64,000 bases of DNA from JANNSX01 sp046348995 (GTDB lineage: Bacteria > Pseudomonadota > Alphaproteobacteria > Rhizobiales > Hyphomicrobiaceae), in assembly GCA_046348995.1 (NCBI GenBank), contig JAXMDB010000006.1:124001-188000 (forward strand). The letters are read 5' to 3'. The notes under the pieces were generated by a model. The model ran no database searches. It worked only from the letters and a program-made list of their open reading frames with translations, and was not told the origin of the DNA. The position numbers and the translations under genes were made by a program. This document shows, piece after piece, positions 1 to 10,747 of this stretch (position 1 is the stretch's first letter; each line of letters opens with the position of its first letter).

Positions 1-2
1 TT

Positions 3-1337
3 TCCAGTGACGCCGACCTCTACGTGCGCGGCGTCTCGGCTGGCACGCGCACACTGCCGGGCACGGCCAAGGCGACGCCATCGGCGACGAGCGGAGCAGT
101 TCGGATCGACTTCGATGCCGATGTTCTCGGCACGGAGCTGACAACGCTCCGAGCGACGCTCTTGCGCGACAGCGAGACGGCGCAGCGCGAGGCCGATGCC
201 GCATCGGCCCGGCTGACTGAATACAAGGACCAACTCGCGAAGGCCGCGGCCGGCGCCGCAGCCGATAAGCTCAAGGCGGATGTGGCCGCACTCGAAGGCC
301 AGATCGCGACGCTTTCGGCCAAGGCGAAGGAAAAGCTCGATCGGGCGAAGGCGACGTCCGGCTCGGAGGCGCTCGACGCGACGACGCCTTCTCTATTCGT
401 CGCGCTCGACGGCGGCATGATCAAGGCTGCGACCGTCGGTGCCAACTTTGTCGAAGGCGAGACGCTGCTGCCGCTCAAATCGTCAGCTGCTTCTCTCTCG
501 GGCCAATGGTCGATGCTCGTCGTCGACACGCCCGAGGAGAGCCGCAAGATCACCGACTCTCAGATCGCCTACCTCGAAGCGCTGCGACAGACGGGGGCCA
601 TTGAAACGGGTTTCAATTGGGGCTTCTTCACCTCGGGCGACAGCCGCGAGGCGGAGCTCGCCGGCATCCTCTCCTCGCTCACCGGCTCGGCGCTGACGAT
701 GCTGGTGACGCTCGCGATCTGCTTGCCCATCGGCGTCATGGCGGCGATTTATCTCGAGGAGTTCGCGCCCAAGAACCGGCTGACGGATCTGGTCGAGGTG
801 AATATCAGCAATCTCGCGGCGGTGCCGTCGATCGTCTTCGGCCTGCTGGGCCTCGCGGTCTTCATCGGCTTCTTCGGAATCCCGCCGTCCTCGCCGCTGG
901 TCGGCGGTCTCGTGCTGTCGCTCCTCGTTCTGCCGACGATCATCATCGCGAGCCGCGCGGCGTTGAAGGCCGTCCCGCCGTCGATCCGCGAGGCGGCCCT
1001 CGGCATCGGCGCCTCCAAGCAGCAAGCGGTCTTCCACCACGTGCTGCCGCTGGCGATGCCGGGCATTCTCACCGGCACGATCATCGGCATGGCGCATGCC
1101 CTCGGCGAGACGGCGCCGCTCCTCATGATCGGCATGATCGCCTTCATCGTCGACGTGCCGACGGCGGTGACGAGCCCGTCCACGGTCTTGCCGGTCCAGA
1201 TCTTCCTCTGGTCCGACCTGCCCGAGCTCGGCTTCCAGGCCAAGACGGCGGCAGCGATCCTCGTGCTGCTCGCCTTCCTGTTCGTGATGAACGGCCTGGC
1301 GATCCTGCTCAGAAAACGCTTCGAGCGGCGCTGGTAA
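3..1337 (+). CDS. pstA: PstA, phosphate ABC transporter permease (5' end outside window)
   Basis: Inner-membrane permease of the PstSCAB high-affinity phosphate importer. The frame is open from base 3 with no stop before it, so the true start lies upstream. The first ~195 visible residues form an alanine-rich, coiled-coil-prone soluble segment, as in the long alphaproteobacterial PstA proteins with an N-terminal DUF3333 region. After it come hydrophobic helices and the permease (EAA) loop, seen as REAALGIGASKQQAVFHHVLP, which docks on PstB. It ends 11 nt before pstB. Function is certain from family and neighbours; only the N-terminus is missing. Confidence 0.95.
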   Translation, partial: SSDADLYVRGVSAGTRTLPGTAKATPSATSGAVRIDFDADVLGTELTTLRATLLRDSETAQREADAASARLTEYKDQLAKAAAGAAADKLKADVAALEGQIATLSAKAKEKLDRAKATSGSEALDATTPSLFVALDGGMIKAATVGANFVEGETLLPLKSSAASLSGQWSMLVVDTPEESRKITDSQIAYLEALRQTGAIETGFNWGFFTSGDSREAELAGILSSLTGSALTMLVTLAICLPIGVMAAIYLEEFAPKNRLTDLVEVNISNLAAVPSIVFGLLGLAVFIGFFGIPPSSPLVGGLVLSLLVLPTIIIASRAALKAVPPSIREAALGIGASKQQAVFHHVLPLAMPGILTGTIIGMAHALGETAPLLMIGMIAFIVDVPTAVTSPSTVLPVQIFLWSDLPELGFQAKTAAAILVLLAFLFVMNGLAILLRKRFERRW

Positions 1338-1348
1338 AGGATCCCATC

Positions 1349-2149
1349 ATGGATATGAAGGTCATGACGTCCACGACTGACAATGGTGCCGGGACGTCCA
1401 AAGTCGTCTCCCGCAACGTCAACGTCCACTATGGCGCCAAGCACGCGCTCAAGGACGTATCGGTCGATATTCCAGCGAAGTCGGTGATGGCGTTCATCGG
1501 CCCGTCCGGCTGTGGCAAGTCGACGTTCCTGCGCTGTATCAACCGCATGAACGACACCATCCCGAATTGCCATGTCGATGGGAAGACAACGATTGACGGG
1601 CAGGATATCTACGATCCGAGCCTTGATGTCGTGCAGTTGCGCGCCCGCGTCGGCATGGTGTTTCAGAAACCCAACCCGTTTCCGAAATCGATCTACGAGA
1701 ACGTCGCCTACGGGCCCCGCATCCACGGCACGGCCCAGTCCAAGGCCGATCTCGACGAGATCGTCACCTCGAGCTTGAAGCGTGCCGGCCTCCTCGAGGA
1801 GGTCAAGGACCGGCTTACCGACCCGGGTACGAGCCTGTCAGGTGGCCAGCAGCAGCGGCTTTGCATCGCGCGCGCGATCGCCGTCGGGCCCGAGGTCATT
1901 CTGATGGACGAGCCCTGCTCGGCGCTCGATCCGATCGCCACCGCCCGCATCGAGGAGCTGATCGACGAGCTTAGGCAGAACTTCACGATCATCATCGTGA
2001 CGCACTCCATGCAGCAGGCGGCCCGCGTATCGCAGCGCACGGCATTCTTCCATCTCGGCAATCTCGTCGAGGAAGGCGAGACCGAGCATATTTTCACAAA
2101 TCCGCTCGACAAGCGCACGCAGGACTACATCACCGGCCGGTTCGGCTAG
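1349..2149 (+). CDS. pstB: PstB, phosphate ABC transporter ATP-binding protein
   Basis: ATPase that powers phosphate import through PstA/PstC. The 266-residue product has Walker A GPSGCGKST (residues 51-59), the Q-loop region VFQKPNPFP, signature LSGGQQQR and Walker B VILMDEPCSALDP, followed by the switch histidine in VTHSM. The INRMND and PNPFPKSIYENVAYGPR segments are typical of PstB rather than other ABC ATPases. ATG 1349 is chosen because it follows the pstA stop by 11 nt and gives the usual family length; the same frame runs far upstream only inside pstA. Second gene of the pst-pho operon. Confidence 0.97.
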   Translation: MDMKVMTSTTDNGAGTSKVVSRNVNVHYGAKHALKDVSVDIPAKSVMAFIGPSGCGKSTFLRCINRMNDTIPNCHVDGKTTIDGQDIYDPSLDVVQLRARVGMVFQKPNPFPKSIYENVAYGPRIHGTAQSKADLDEIVTSSLKRAGLLEEVKDRLTDPGTSLSGGQQQRLCIARAIAVGPEVILMDEPCSALDPIATARIEELIDELRQNFTIIIVTHSMQQAARVSQRTAFFHLGNLVEEGETEHIFTNPLDKRTQDYITGRFG

Positions 2150-2160
2150 GACGAGGCATT

Positions 2161-2904
2161 ATGACACCCACATCCCACATCGTTTCCTCCTACGAGTCGG
2201 AGCTGCGCGATCTGGACAGCAAGATCTCGCACATGGGCGGGATGACCGAGCAGCTGCTCGCCAACGGCTTCGATGCGCTCGCGAAGCGTGACCCGGCGCG
2301 TGCCGAGCGCGTGATCGCGAGCGACCAGATGGTCGACACCTACAATCGCGAGATCGAGGAGCGCGCCATCGCGGCCATCGCCAAGCGCCAGCCGATGGCG
2401 ATCGATCTGAGACAAATCATGGCGGCAATGCGCGTGTCGAACGATCTCGAGCGGATCGGCGATCTCGCTAAGAACTTGGCCAAGCGGGCGCTCGCCGTCG
2501 CCAGCGAGCAGCATCCGCGCTCGCTAATGGCCGGGCTCGGCCACATGGTGGAGCTCGCCATGCGGCAGCTGAAGGATGTGCTAGACGCCTTCACGCAGCG
2601 CGATGCCGAGAAGGCTCTCGCGGTCTGGCGGTCGGATGCGCAGATAGACGCCATGTACAATTCCGTGTTCCGTGAGCTGCTGACCTACATGATGGAAGAT
2701 CCGCGCAACATCGGGCTGTGCACGCAGCTGCTGTTCGTGGCCAAGAACATCGAGCGCATCGGCGATCACACAACCAACATCGCCGAGACCGTCCATTACC
2801 TAGTGAAGGGCACGGCGCTCGCCGACGACCGGCCGAAAGGCGATGTGACGAGCTCGACCCCATTCGAGTCCGACCCGATCAAAGGTTCGTGGAGCTCGCA
2901 ATGA
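2161..2904 (+). CDS. phoU: PhoU, phosphate signalling and transport regulator
   Basis: Helical cytoplasmic protein that links the Pst transporter to the PhoR kinase and represses the Pho regulon when phosphate is plentiful. The 247-residue product has two PhoU three-helix repeats. Each carries a conserved E/D-rich motif, DLERIGDLAKNLAKR near residues 97-111 and NIERIGDHTTNIAETV near 195-210, whose acidic residues bind metal in solved family members. It starts 11 nt after pstB and its stop overlaps the phoB start (ATGA, 2901-2904), so the two are probably translationally coupled. Confidence 0.97.
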   Translation: MTPTSHIVSSYESELRDLDSKISHMGGMTEQLLANGFDALAKRDPARAERVIASDQMVDTYNREIEERAIAAIAKRQPMAIDLRQIMAAMRVSNDLERIGDLAKNLAKRALAVASEQHPRSLMAGLGHMVELAMRQLKDVLDAFTQRDAEKALAVWRSDAQIDAMYNSVFRELLTYMMEDPRNIGLCTQLLFVAKNIERIGDHTTNIAETVHYLVKGTALADDRPKGDVTSSTPFESDPIKGSWSSQ

Positions 2905-3599
2905 CTGCGAAGGTGTTGGTCGTCGATGACGAGGACGCGCTCGTCGAGCTCCTCACCTACAATCTCAAGTCCGAAGGTTTCGAAGTCGCCGTGGCGAGCG
3001 CTGGCGACGAGGCCGAGGTCGCGGCCGCCGAGGAGAAGCCCGATCTCATCCTGCTCGACTGGATGCTGCCCGGTGTTTCCGGAATCGAGCTCTGCCGTCG
3101 TTTCCGTGCCTCGGAACCTACGCGCGCGGTCCCAATCCTGATGCTGACAGCGCGCGTTGAGGAGTCGGACCGGGTTCGTGGCCTGTCCACCGGTGCCGAC
3201 GATTATGTCTTGAAACCGTTCTCGGTGCCGGAGCTGATGGCACGCGTGAAGGCGCTCATCCGCCGTGCGCATCCCGAGCGAATTGCCGATGTGATCGAGG
3301 TTGGTGACATTCGTCTGGATCGTATGGCGCATCAGGTAACGCGAAGCGGCCGCAACGTGCGAATGGGGCCGACTGAATACCGCTTGCTCGAGTTTTTCAT
3401 GGAGCGATCGGGCCGTGTTCTATCTCGAGAACAATTGCTCGAAGGTGTTTGGGGGAGCGACACGTCTATCGATGAGAGAACGGTCGACGTGCATATTGGC
3501 CGGCTTCGCAGGGCACTCATTCGTGGTCGCGAGATCGACCCCGTTCGTACTGTCCGCAGCGTCGGCTATCTGTTTGGAGCGTCAGCGGAACCGAAATAA
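2901..3599 (+). CDS. phoB: PhoB, phosphate response regulator
   Basis: OmpR-family response regulator that activates Pho-box promoters after phosphorylation by PhoR. The 232-residue product has a receiver domain (1-120) with acidic pocket DDE (residues 9-11), phospho-acceptor Asp53 in LLDWMLPG and Lys in YVLKPFS. A winged-helix effector domain follows (about 130-228) with RMGPTEYRLLEFFMERSGRVLSREQLL and the DNA-contact helix DERTVDVHIGRLRRAL. ATG 2901 overlaps the phoU stop by four bases; the frame also opens upstream, but only within phoU. It is the last gene of the operon; transposase relics follow directly. Confidence 0.97.
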   Translation: MTAKVLVVDDEDALVELLTYNLKSEGFEVAVASAGDEAEVAAAEEKPDLILLDWMLPGVSGIELCRRFRASEPTRAVPILMLTARVEESDRVRGLSTGADDYVLKPFSVPELMARVKALIRRAHPERIADVIEVGDIRLDRMAHQVTRSGRNVRMGPTEYRLLEFFMERSGRVLSREQLLEGVWGSDTSIDERTVDVHIGRLRRALIRGREIDPVRTVRSVGYLFGASAEPK

Positions 3600-3644
3600 A
3601 CATTACTCTCGCTCGGCGAAAAAAGATCTCAGTCATCGCGTCTG

Positions 3645-3812
3645 TAACAAGAAGCTCACGCCCACGGCAGCAAAGGCCGAGGTCCCTGCCAGATCCAGCA
3701 TCTTGACGAAAGCTTCATGGCCCGCACGGGATTATCGTCGTCGATGTATCGTCGATTCAGGCCGGCAAGAGGCTTGTCTGTCTGCGATCCAATCCTTCGA
3801 TGAAGCGCTTCA
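3645..3812 (-). pseudogene. Transposase N-terminal relic (IS1182-like)
   Basis: On the minus strand the sequence reads MKRFIEGLDRRQTSLLPA, then, after a frame change, IDDDNPVRA followed by a segment like MLDLAG. This is the start pattern of IS1182-family transposases (FIEG-x-DR-x-Q-x-x-LLP, then EDNPVR). Only about 50 codons remain and the frame is broken, so it is dead. The family call rests on this short motif. It lies directly downstream of phoB, so phoB has probably lost its native 3' flank. Confidence 0.5.
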
Positions 3813-3865
3813 TGAGAGTCCCCGGTGATGTTGGGCGCCGGTGACGGCGTGGAGGGAGGCGCAGC

Positions 3866-4062
3866 CGACCGTAAGGCCGTCACCGGCGTGCGGCTTGATC
3901 AGGCCGCTGCGACGCTTGGCGCGCAGCAGGTAGCTATCGCCTCGGATCGTCAGCACGTGGCTGTCGTGCAAGAGCCGGTCAAGGATCGCGGTGGCGACCG
4001 CCGGATCGACGAACACCGTGCCCCTCCTCGGCGACCGAGCGGGTTGACGTGATCAGCATTGA
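3866..4062 (-). pseudogene. istB relic (IS21-family helper ATPase, C-terminal end)
   Basis: Minus-strand translation gives LITSTRSVAEE, a one-base slip, then VFVDPAVATAILDRLLHDSH and VLTIRGDSYLLRAKRRSGL. This matches the C-terminal pattern of IstB, the AAA+ transposition helper of IS21 elements (LITSNRS..EWG..F.DPVVATAILDRLLHHSH..TIRGDSYRL..KR). Only about 65 codons remain, with an internal frameshift and no istA next to it. It marks past IS activity at the edge of the accessory region. Confidence 0.65.
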
Positions 4063-4181
4063 CGGGGACCGCCCGATGCTCCCGCACGTGAAGATGGCAC
4101 AACAGCCACCCATGAATTAGCATTGGGCCATACTACTCGATGGGGGCCGGTCAGTCCGGCAGATGAACGATGGAGGAGTCT

Positions 4182-4466
4182 ATGTCACGGGTTGCTTTGC
4201 TGGCTGCCATTGCAGTGCTCGGGCTGTTTGTTTCCTTCGAGAGACCATGGGCCAAGGGACGAGGCGGTAGCTCACACCAAGTGGCCTCTCTGAATTGGGA
4301 CGAAGCCAATCCGCCCATGTCTCCTAAGCTAGACGGTGTGCGGGTTGCGGGTGCAGAATGTCCTACCGGGAGCGGTGCATACTGCCCCGACGAAACTCCC
4401 TACTGTTGCCCTGGTGTGTCAGTCGAACCGTACTGCGCTGCGGATGTTAGCGGATGTACCCAGTAG
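4182..4466 (+). CDS. Small secreted cysteine-rich protein
   Basis: The 94-residue product has a short Sec-type signal (MSRVALLAAIAVLGLFVSF, cleavage probably after PWA) and a C-terminal third with seven cysteines in a compact pattern: C-x6-C-x6-CC-x8-C-x6-C after an initial ECPTG. The CPTGSGAYCPD..PYCCPG arrangement recalls granulin or knottin-like folds, but I do not recognise a defined bacterial family. ATG 4182 is preferred over ATG 4170 because GGAGGAG (4172-4178) sits at the right distance before it and would lie inside the longer frame. No operon partner is visible; relics lie to its left. Function is unknown: a disulfide-rich exported peptide is all that can be said. Confidence 0.65.
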   Translation: MSRVALLAAIAVLGLFVSFERPWAKGRGGSSHQVASLNWDEANPPMSPKLDGVRVAGAECPTGSGAYCPDETPYCCPGVSVEPYCAADVSGCTQ

Positions 4467-4739
4467 ACACGATCTCGGCATCGTGGGCCCCGACCGCCGT
4501 TTCCTCCGCTTCTCTCCGCCGCGCGCAGCTCCGCGCCGCTTCGGCAACGGCGATGACACGCTCCATGAACCTCTTCTGTCAGGCTTCAGCCCAGTCCAAG
4601 GCGTCAGGGATCCGGCCGGTCGGCCAGCCCTCCGATCAATGATCATCCGGCGTCTTCAGCGCCATGCGGATTGTGCTGCAAGGTGTCGTTGCCTTTGCTG
4701 GTGGAGCCAGCGCTCGGTTTCGTAACGTTAGGACAGACC

Positions 4740-5405
4740 GTGGCAGACGACTTCGAAGAGTTCGCGCGAGAGCTTGGCCGGTTAGGCGAGATACCCTTAG
4801 AACATCAGTCCTGCTTCGCCGGCCAAGTTGAGAAAATAGTCTGCTCTTACCGAGCCTCTAAAAACTGGAAAACACTGAAACAGATCGAGGCAGAGCTGGA
4901 GATTCTCAAGAAGCGGGTAGAGCGATGTCTGAAACTTCGCAGTCACAAGACTTGGAGGCCCGGGAAATTTCACGCACGCCTCGAAGATCTCAGCAGAGCG
5001 CTGGCAGGCGTCTCCCCATCAGCGCGAGAGTATCTCCGATTTCGGACTGTCGAGCTGTCAACGGAACTTCCCGACGATTTGGCGTCAACGTTTGGGTCCT
5101 GTGAGGTCGTCGATCCGATCCGTTTCCAATCCGTGCACGAGCAGGTCCTTGCACTCGAACTCCTATGGGGAGCGATTGACGGGCCGGTGGCACTGAGATG
5201 CCGAGGGAGACCTACGGTCGGCGCCGAACGAGCCCTCCATCATATGATAGCCGCAGCTTACGACCATGCGGTCGATCGAAGGGTGGGGCGCAGAGCCGTC
5301 GCATTTATGGCCGTTTGTGAAGAAATCAAACGGAAGTATGACTTGAGTGAGTGGAATCCGGAATCGATAGCTCGGTCGCCCTCCCCTCCCTCGGTTCACA
5401 ATTAG
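4740..5405 (+). CDS. Hypothetical protein, orphan gene of the accessory region
   Basis: The 221-residue soluble product has no signal peptide or membrane segment. Residues roughly 20-85 are rich in charged helices (KQIEAELEILKKRVERCLKLR) and likely form a coiled coil. A later segment has mixed hydrophobic helices and the short motif VGRRAVAFMAVCEEIKRKY. I do not recognise the family. GTG 4740 is chosen because AGGA lies six bases before it; an upstream TTG at 4671 has no such site. Base composition is less GC-extreme than the flanking core genes, which fits acquired DNA. Its neighbours are transposase relics and the recombinase cluster, so cargo of the mobile element is an inference only. Confidence 0.5.
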   Translation: MADDFEEFARELGRLGEIPLEHQSCFAGQVEKIVCSYRASKNWKTLKQIEAELEILKKRVERCLKLRSHKTWRPGKFHARLEDLSRALAGVSPSAREYLRFRTVELSTELPDDLASTFGSCEVVDPIRFQSVHEQVLALELLWGAIDGPVALRCRGRPTVGAERALHHMIAAAYDHAVDRRVGRRAVAFMAVCEEIKRKYDLSEWNPESIARSPSPPSVHN

Positions 5406-5717
5406 GCGTCGATCCCGTACTGCGCAAAAAACAGCCAATTGATTCCGCAGACGTCGCCTCCATGCCCGAATAGTCCTCTCGAGGCGCTGACGTCTCCTCC
5501 TTTTCGTGAGCCCGATGCGCACTGCAACCGGCTCGTCGGTTGCGGTTGATCAAACCTGTTCGGCCTCAGATGTCGGCAACCGACAGCCCGGAAAGACCGA
5601 CCCAACCGAACGCGACGAGCGTTGACGCGCTCCGCGCGCTCGTCCGTTTGCTGGCCAGGCTGGCGGCTCGAAAGCACCAGAGCCGAACCAACGCCGATGA
5701 CCAAGAGGCACCGCGAG
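5406..5717. other. Gene-free stretch before the excisionase-like gene
   Basis: About 310 bases between the orphan gene and the HTH gene. Short open frames on both strands read as low-complexity R/S/P-rich peptides without initiation signals, so none is called. No tRNA fragment or attachment-site repeat of the initiator tRNA could be seen here. Confidence 0.4.
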
Positions 5718-5903
5718 ATGATCTTGAAACCTGAAGTTGAAGTTTGGTTCTCTGTGAAGGAAGTGGCGGTTCGACTGAAGGTCTCAGTTCGGAGCGTCTA
5801 CCGGTGGATCAATTGCGGGCTGCTTCACGTGCATCGCTTTGGGCGCGCAGTGAGGATTGCAAAGGCGGATCTAGAGGCCTTCGAACGACGGTCCGAACGA
5901 TAG
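5718..5903 (+). CDS. Excisionase-like helix-turn-helix protein
   Basis: A 61-residue protein consisting almost only of a MerR/excisionase-type winged HTH (HTH_17): WFSVKEVAVRLKVSVRSVYRWINCGLLHVHRFGRAVRIAKADLEAF. Such proteins bind DNA beside attachment sites and steer tyrosine or serine recombinases toward excision, or act as small repressors. ATG 5718 gives the minimal domain; ATG 5697 in the same frame would add seven residues. It lies about 145 bp upstream of the recombinase trio on the same strand, which supports a role as its directionality factor. That role is inferred, not shown. Confidence 0.65.
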   Translation: MILKPEVEVWFSVKEVAVRLKVSVRSVYRWINCGLLHVHRFGRAVRIAKADLEAFERRSER

Positions 5904-6047
5904 GGCATTCGTGGCATCACGTGTCATTGAATGACATATTGATTCTATCGTCTCGTTATTGCAATACAACAGTAATCCAAGCGATTACTGGTATATTCAA
6001 GTAACGAATTTCATATCCTGGGCAATGCAGTCGTAACGAGTCATGTC
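5904..6047 (+). promoter_or_regulatory. AT-rich leader of the recombinase operon
   Basis: The stretch between the HTH gene and the first recombinase is much richer in A/T than its surroundings (tgacatattgattctatcg around 5933-5951, then ttattgcaatacaacagtaa around 5956-5975). It is the only plausible promoter region for the three overlapping recombinase genes. TTATTGCAATACAACAGTAATCC and similar short A/T-rich direct or inverted pieces could be protein-binding sites. No consensus -35/-10 pair can be asserted. Confidence 0.35.
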
Positions 6048-7781
6048 ATGGCATATCGAAGAGCGTCACGAGATGGAAGTGTCGAGCCGGATTCGCCGCC
6101 GCCGGTCGCGACCCTTGCAGACGTGCTCAATGTCGTTCTGCATTCCGCCGAGATAACAGCTCGACAGCGGCAAGGCATGGCATCGGCTTTGCGCACGATA
6201 GCGAAGGTGAGCAACCGCTCCCTATCGACGATTCCGTGCGATGTAAAAGCGGTGCGCCGTGTGTTGGAGAGCATTGCTCCTGCGCGTCACGGCTTGTCGC
6301 CTGGCCGTTGGAAAAACGTGAAAAGCTTGACCTTGAGGTCGCTTGATCAGGCCAAAGTGCCGCGGCTGCCGAGCCGATCGGGTGCACCGCTTTCGACGGA
6401 ATGGGAGGCGCTGCTGTCTCCCCGACCATGTGGCGTCGCGCTGCGGCCCTTCGCACGGTTTTGCTCCCGACGAGGTGTCGAACCTGACGTCGTCGATGGG
6501 GCGACCTTCAGCCGTTACGAGCGAGAGCTAGATGAATTCAGCGGTAAGTCCCGGCCGCGAGAAGCCTTTCTTGATGCCGTTCGTGCCTGGAATCGGGCAG
6601 GCAAGTTCTCCGCATCCTGGCCCCCCTTTCGCGCCCCAGTAAAACATCGTCGCAATGACTACGCCTTGGCCTGGACAGCCTTCCCGGCGTCGCTGAAGTT
6701 AGATGTGGATGCGATGGTGGAAGCGTCAGTCAGCCCCGACCCCCTGAACCCCACGAGCCGCAAGCCGATCAAACCGATCAGTGCCGAGTCCAGGGTCGGG
6801 ATGCTGCGGGCTTTGGCGTCGGCACTCGTCCACCAGGGATGCGATCGAGCCAAGCTCGACAGCATTCGGGCTCTTCTCGAGGTTGATCACGCCAAGCTCG
6901 CGCTTCAGTTCATCTACGAACGCCGGGGCAAAAAGAAGAGCGCTCACATCCATCAGGCGGCGAAATTGCTGTGCACGCTGGCGCAACATTGGGTCGGCGT
7001 ACAGAGAGAGCATCTCGAGCAGCTCAAGGCCATTCGCAAGAATCTCGACCCTGGCCGCCATGGCATGACGGACAAGAACCGATCGACCTTGCGGGTGTTC
7101 CAGGACGATCGCCTTGTCGATCGCTTTCTCTCACTGCCGGAACGCATCCGGCAGCGTTACCGGGGCAAGCTGCGTGACCTAAAGGTGAGCGATGCCGTTG
7201 AATTGCAAATCTCCCTGGCCATAGAACTGCTGACCGTCTCGCCCGTGCGCTGTAAAAATCTGATGTCGATTACGTTGGACGAGAACCTGATATTTCAGGG
7301 GTCGGGGCGAGCGCGCCGGGTCACTTTGCACTTCCCGCAGACAGATGTGAAGAACGACGTCGTTATCGAATTCGAGCTGCCGGCTACGACCGTGGACCTG
7401 CTCGACAGCTATTTGAAGCATGTTCGCCCCCGCCTCGAGCGCGTGCCCTCACGCTATCTGTTTCCTGGCGAGGGCGAGACGCACAAGGGTGGCTCGCTGC
7501 TCAGCAAGCAGATCGCGGACATGGTGGAGCGTGAAGTTGGGGTCCGACTGACGGCACACCAGTTCCGGCATCTGGCAGGCTTCATCTATCTCAAAGCGAA
7601 TCCGGGCGGGCACGAGGTCGTCCGGCAACTGTTGGGGCACAAGTCCATCGAGACGACCATCCGCTTCTATGCCGGCATGGAGGCTGCGGACGCCATCCGC
7701 CATTACGACGATCATGTCGCGAAGCGCCGGGCCCGGTTGATCGGGCCAAATCGGGCGACGGCGAGGAAGACAGATGACTAA
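6048..7781 (+). CDS. Tyrosine recombinase 1 (long, 577 aa)
   Basis: Site-specific recombinase of the phage-integrase/XerCD fold. The catalytic set can be read in the C-terminal domain: Arg in LLTVSPVRCKNL, H-x-x-R in LTAHQFRHLAGF, the second His in LLGHKSIETT, and nucleophile Tyr in IRFYAG. A long N-terminal region of about 370 residues precedes it, roughly twice that of a simple integrase, so it probably includes extra DNA-binding modules. The last 8 bases overlap the next recombinase gene, giving tight co-translation. A large tyrosine recombinase paired with a smaller one recalls TnpB/TnpA of Tn554-like elements, but the order is reversed here and the similarity is only in plan. Confidence 0.85.
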   Translation: MAYRRASRDGSVEPDSPPPVATLADVLNVVLHSAEITARQRQGMASALRTIAKVSNRSLSTIPCDVKAVRRVLESIAPARHGLSPGRWKNVKSLTLRSLDQAKVPRLPSRSGAPLSTEWEALLSPRPCGVALRPFARFCSRRGVEPDVVDGATFSRYERELDEFSGKSRPREAFLDAVRAWNRAGKFSASWPPFRAPVKHRRNDYALAWTAFPASLKLDVDAMVEASVSPDPLNPTSRKPIKPISAESRVGMLRALASALVHQGCDRAKLDSIRALLEVDHAKLALQFIYERRGKKKSAHIHQAAKLLCTLAQHWVGVQREHLEQLKAIRKNLDPGRHGMTDKNRSTLRVFQDDRLVDRFLSLPERIRQRYRGKLRDLKVSDAVELQISLAIELLTVSPVRCKNLMSITLDENLIFQGSGRARRVTLHFPQTDVKNDVVIEFELPATTVDLLDSYLKHVRPRLERVPSRYLFPGEGETHKGGSLLSKQIADMVEREVGVRLTAHQFRHLAGFIYLKANPGGHEVVRQLLGHKSIETTIRFYAGMEAADAIRHYDDHVAKRRARLIGPNRATARKTDD

Positions 7782-8837
7782 GCCACGCGCGTGTCTTCCG
7801 CTGCGGATGTGGCCTGAGCACGATCGCGAGCAGTGGCAGCGGGCGGGCACGGATGCATTGTTCGAGATCGCTAGCGTTGCTGCCGACTGGCGGCCGACGA
7901 CCGTAGAGACCATCGCCGAAGACTATGGGGACGCCCTGCGTTGGCTCGATCAACAGGGGCAATTGCGCGGTCAGCACGATCCGGCTGCTCGATGGACGAG
8001 TGACGTTCTTCGCTCCTATGTTTCGAGCATGACGGCGTGCTTGAGCCCCACCACCGTTGCCAAGCGGATCATCTCTCTTGAACGAGCCCTGGCGGTCATC
8101 TCACCCGCTTCGGACCGCTCGGCTCTGAGAGCCGCTATTCGCAATCTGAGGGCCGCGCCTGTCACGACTCGGAAGAGGGCGCGACTGCAGGATCCTGCCG
8201 ACCTCGTGGAGCTCGGCTACAACCTCATGACGGCCGCGGACAATCGCATTCGACCCGAGGTGAGGAAAAACGCCTCACTGTTCAGAGACGGACTACAGAT
8301 TGCGTTGCTTGCTCTTCGACCGTTCAGAAAGCGCAACTTCGCAAGCCTCGAAATCGGCAAACATGTCGTGCGGGTTGATGGCGCCTGGTGGCTGGTCTTG
8401 TCCCGTGATGAGACCAAGACCAGGCAACCCGTCGAGGTGCCATTCCCACAGCAACTCGTGCCGGCGCTGGTCCGATATTTGGAAGAGTACCGGCCCCTCC
8501 TGGCGGGTAGTCGCTATACGGGCAGTCGTCTCTGGCTGAGCTATCGGTTTACACCGCAGGCCGCCCACTCGATCCAGCTGCAGATTGTGGCGCGCACGCA
8601 GGAGGCCTTTGGAAAATCGATCAATCCCCACTTGTTCCGCGACTGCGTTGCCACATCGATCGCCATTCATGACCCCGAGAACGTTCGCATGGCGGCGCTC
8701 ATTCTCGGTCATCGCAGCTTCGCTACGACGGAGAGATACTACAACCTCGCACGCACGCTCGAAGCGGGCAGAAACTACACGAAGGTCATCGCCCAAGGGC
8801 GTGAGAAAGCACGCCGTTCTTCACGGAAAAGACCAAA

Positions 8838-8841
<4 letters not shown>
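7774..8841 (+). CDS. Tyrosine recombinase 2 (355 aa)
   Basis: Second phage-integrase-type recombinase. Catalytic residues read as Arg in LALRPFRKRNF, the beta-hairpin Lys in SRDETKTRQP, H-x-x-R in INPHLFRDCV, His in LILGHRSFATTE, and nucleophile Tyr in RYYNLA. An N-terminal SAM-like core-binding region of about 150 residues (WTSDVLRSYVSSMTACLSPTTVAKRI) precedes it. The set looks intact. It overlaps the upstream recombinase by 8 nt and the downstream serine recombinase by 4 nt (ATGA, 8838-8841). Two active tyrosine recombinases in one transcript suggest a heteromeric recombination machine, as in Tn554 or RIT elements. Confidence 0.87.
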
Positions 8842-10508
<1,667 letters not shown>

Positions 10509-10747
10509 TCACCAGAGAACGTCCTTGTCCCGGCGCAGCGAGCGCATCGACATGCCCTGTTTCCGGGAGGACGGCCGGTAGCTCGATGCCACCGGATGGG
10601 CGTCCTTATAACAGCTTCTCGACCGTTGTGAACCCCCCCAGGGCTCGATGCGCGAATAGGGGCGCCGAGGGGTGCATTCGGCGCCATTGCCGGACCTCGG
10701 CCTGCCCCCGATGATGCCCCAATCGAGGTAACGACAGGAGCCCGCAA

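Noticed and set aside
483..1097. Long antisense open frame across pstA
   Set aside because: R/D/Q-rich mirror of a GC-rich coding gene; no domain, no start signal.
5163..5704. Minus-strand open frames between the orphan gene and the HTH gene
   Set aside because: No domain or ribosome-binding site; they overlap the better-supported plus-strand gene or low-complexity sequence.
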